Positions 19,701 to 21,529 of a stretch of 21,529 nt of DNA are shown here, in pieces. Both the position numbers and the translations under genes were made by a program. Below the pieces are notes generated by a model that did no database searches, was not told where the DNA came from, and saw only the letters and a list, made by a program, of their open reading frames with translations. This DNA comes from Oehlia diaphana (taxonomy: Eukaryota > Glomeromycota > Glomeromycetes > Glomerales > Glomeraceae), in the NCBI GenBank assembly GCA_003833135.1, contig QZLH01000086.1, forward strand, positions 63,551 through 85,079. Reading direction: 5' to 3'. Each line of letters opens with the position of its first letter. Within the stretch, counting starts at the first letter, position 1.

Positions 19701-21132
19701 CGAAAAAGCATTTTTTAGCATTCCAGCTATACAAGCAGCTATAAATTCAAGATGGTATCAAGCAATGACATATTGGATAAGACCTTTAAGTTTATATGCT
19801 ATATTTTTAATTTTGTTCACTACTATTCCTCAGTTTAACATAACAGTTGAAGTAGAAAATATACCTGGTACAACTGATGAAATTGGTGAAACTGATCATG
19901 AACAAGTATATGAAATTATTGATGCAACGCTTCTCTCACTTGAGAAAATCGGAATTGGAATATTTTATTACATTGGGTTATATTTATTAGTAAATGAATT
20001 TATGCAAATAAGGAAGTGTAAGATTAAATACATTACAATATTTAATTTATTCGATCTAAGTAGTATTATTTTGGGTTTGATTGCTTTTTCTTTATTATTT
20101 TATACAAATGCATACCAAATAAGTAATGAGGCAATAAGCATTATATATACAATAGTTACATTAATACTTTGGATTGAAATGGTATGTTTTATGACTTTTA
20201 AATACTAATTTTTAATAGTTTTATATTAATTTACCTTTTACTTTCTAAAGCTCTTATGGCTTCGAATATTTTCAGTAATAGCCATAAATATATTTATTTT
20301 TGGCAACATTTTAAAAAAGATCATACCATTTTTTACATTTATGTTTATTTTAATAATTGGATTTGGAAATTCAATGTAATATTGTTCTTGTTTTTATTGT
20401 TATATTAAGCATGATATAGAAAATTAACTTTATTTTATATTTATTTGTAGAATTTTTCTTCTTGGAAATGCGTCATATAGTACTATAACCTCATCAAGTT
20501 CAACTTATGAATTAAAAGATGAAGATGCAGAATATAATTTAACAGGTCCAACTCAAGAAAATCCTGCTGATACAATATGGAATGCTATACTTTCCATGTA
20601 CTATTTGAGTACAATTAATTTGAATAATTATAGTGATTCTTTGCCATTAAAGTTATTTGCTTTTGTTGCTAATGTTGTTATAGTTCTTGTTCTATTTAAT
20701 ATGATTATTGCATTGATGAAGTAAGTAATATATTTATTAAGTATGTATGTATTTGTTTAAATGCTTATCTGACCTTTAATTTTGTTCAGTGATATATTTA
20801 AAAAAGCCAAAAATGATGGCAATCTTGGACTTTTGATGTATAGAAAAGCACTTATTGATGATTTTGAAAGACTTGATATTCCCCTTAATGATCTTCAACC
20901 ACATGATTCACCATATATTTGTTATCTTCAAGATCCTGACTTGATGAAAAATTGGATGAAAAAATCTCAAGAGCTTAGAGAAACAAAATTATATTCATGG
21001 TTTAAAGAGAGTGTTGATAAAGAAAATATAACTCATGATGGAATTGACATTACATCTTGGTATGAACTTATTTCAAATAATGAGAATCAAGATTCTATAT
21101 CAACTCCTGATCATATGACACTTTGGTTCTAG
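16714..21132 (+). CDS. WD40-like/TRP-type ion channel protein, copy 2 (intact, 8 exons)
   Basis: Exons: 16714-16861, 16953-18995, 19062-19193, 19272-19446, 19518-20181, 20251-20375, 20451-20720, 20790-21132. The coding sum is 3900 nt, giving 1299 residues plus stop. The ATG at 16714 is the first in frame. Domains: WD-like blade AISPDGSIVATF (36-47); two hydrophobic segments (about 142-160, 174-191); propeller-like region (about 320-620) with FAISADSRLFAYS, KFHIWIISG and NSIQLWKS; linker with RYPDNWKLMEVQHPLMAYL; pre-S1/S1 SRWYQAMTYWIRPLSLY; S2 about 977-997; S3 about 1004-1028; S4 ending LLWLRIF (1055-1061); S5 about 1073-1100; pore helix about 1137-1151; S6 about 1163-1187 ending NMIIALMND. 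S4 and S6 motifs fit TRP/polycystin-type Ion_trans channels, which pass cations through a tetrameric pore. Ion, gating and membrane are unknown. Alternative: a general six-helix channel outside TRP. Confidence 0.88.
20182..20250 (+). other. Intron 5 of channel copy 2
   Basis: GTATGT donor and ctttctaaAG acceptor, 69 nt, between codons (phase 0) inside S4. If it were retained, translation would stop at TAA 20206-20208, just past S4's first half. The other introns of copy 2 are 16862-16952, 18996-19061, 19194-19271, 19447-19517, 20376-20450 and 20721-20789. Confidence 0.85.
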
Positions 21133-21217
21133 TTCTTTTATTGTTTATTACTTTTATTATTATATTGTATTTATTTATTTATACTTTGATGTACTTTTTT
21201 ATTTTGACATTTATTTC

Positions 21218-21223
21218 AATAAA
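21218..21223 (+). terminator. Polyadenylation signal of channel copy 2
   Basis: AATAAA lies about 86 bases after the stop codon, in the normal range for a fungal 3' untranslated region. Copy 1 has diverged at the matching place. Confidence 0.45.
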
Positions 21224-21375
21224 GGCTTAATTAATATGATATTATTTGATTAATTTGTAAAATATATGTTCTTATATTGTTCAATCAAAACCCAATATTA
21301 CTATGTATGAAAGTAAACATACTTTTAAAATATATTTAAAATATACTTATTTTAAAATTTCGATTTACAGTAAAG

Positions 21376-21529
21376 CATAGGGATGGCAACGGTCGGTCAT
21401 GGTCGGTCATCGGTCGGTCATAACCGGTCAAGAACCTTTGACCGACCGACCGACCGTTTGACCGACCGTTTAACCGATCCTGAAAACGTTTGCGAAACGT
21501 TTTTTTTTTATGAAATACTTAATAAAAAA
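21376..21529. mobile_element. hAT-like terminal region with GGTCGGTCA hairpin (cut by window edge)
   Basis: The block begins TAGGGATGGCAACGG, close to the CAGGGNTGGCAA-type ends of hAT transposons. GGTCGGTCA occurs three times on the left arm (21391-21420), and TGACCGACC occurs on the right arm (from about 21439). The two arms form a long hairpin around 'taaccggtcaagaacc'. A second small dyad, AAACGTTT-GCG-AAACGTTT, follows at about 21484-21502. The GC-rich block stands out sharply from its flanks. Only one end is visible, and whether it is a MITE or an autonomous element cannot be seen. Confidence 0.55.

Noticed and set aside
1..21529. tRNA, rRNA, CRISPR arrays, bacterial operon signals
   Set aside because: No A/B-box pair or cloverleaf was seen at GGTTCGA-like sites (those at 1510 and 16833 lie in channel exons). 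No regularly spaced repeats and no rRNA-like blocks were seen. The spliced genes exclude a bacterial source.

Overview
The window reads as nuclear DNA of an AT-rich, intron-containing fungus. The two long genes have seven short introns each (60-97 nt) with GT..AG borders and AT-rich interiors, and the spacers are long and full of repeats. The protein types (a WD40-like/TRP-type ion-channel pair and a secreted proteinase-K-type subtilase) and the base composition suggest an arbuscular mycorrhizal fungus (Glomeromycotina, Rhizophagus-like). That placement is inference from composition and gene style, not from a database match.

Layout. Bases 1-300 hold a block that looks like the end of a pogo/Tc1-type transposon. 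Bases 1411-5601 (+) hold channel copy 1, an eight-exon gene whose exon 5 carries a net frameshift and an early stop. Its downstream exons and splice sites are still clean. Bases 5602-7310 are spacer with short, broken reading frames that I cannot name. Bases 7820-8204 are a roughly 385-bp non-coding element with 26-bp imperfect terminal inverted repeats and TTAA at both ends. Bases 8470-9750 (-) are an intact, intronless secreted subtilisin-like protease, bracketed by an exact 13-bp inverted repeat (8375-8387 and 9900-9912). Bases 9913-16713 are a long spacer with decayed reading frames (about 12420-13404), a diverged direct repeat pair, two hairpins and an exact 103-bp tandem duplication (14611-14816). 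Bases 16714-21132 (+) are channel copy 2, intact, with a conceptual protein of 1299 residues. Bases 21376-21529 look like one end of a hAT-type element with a GGTCGGTCA/TGACCGACC hairpin, cut by the window edge.

How the parts relate. The two channel genes are direct-orientation duplicates with identical exon plans. They start about 15.3 kb apart, and the protease and repeat-rich DNA lie between them. The encoded protein is the most unusual item here. A first WD-like blade is followed by two hydrophobic segments, then by a beta-propeller-like region of about 300 residues, and then by a six-helix TRP/polycystin-type channel domain. No functional link between channel and protease is visible. They appear to be neighbours only.
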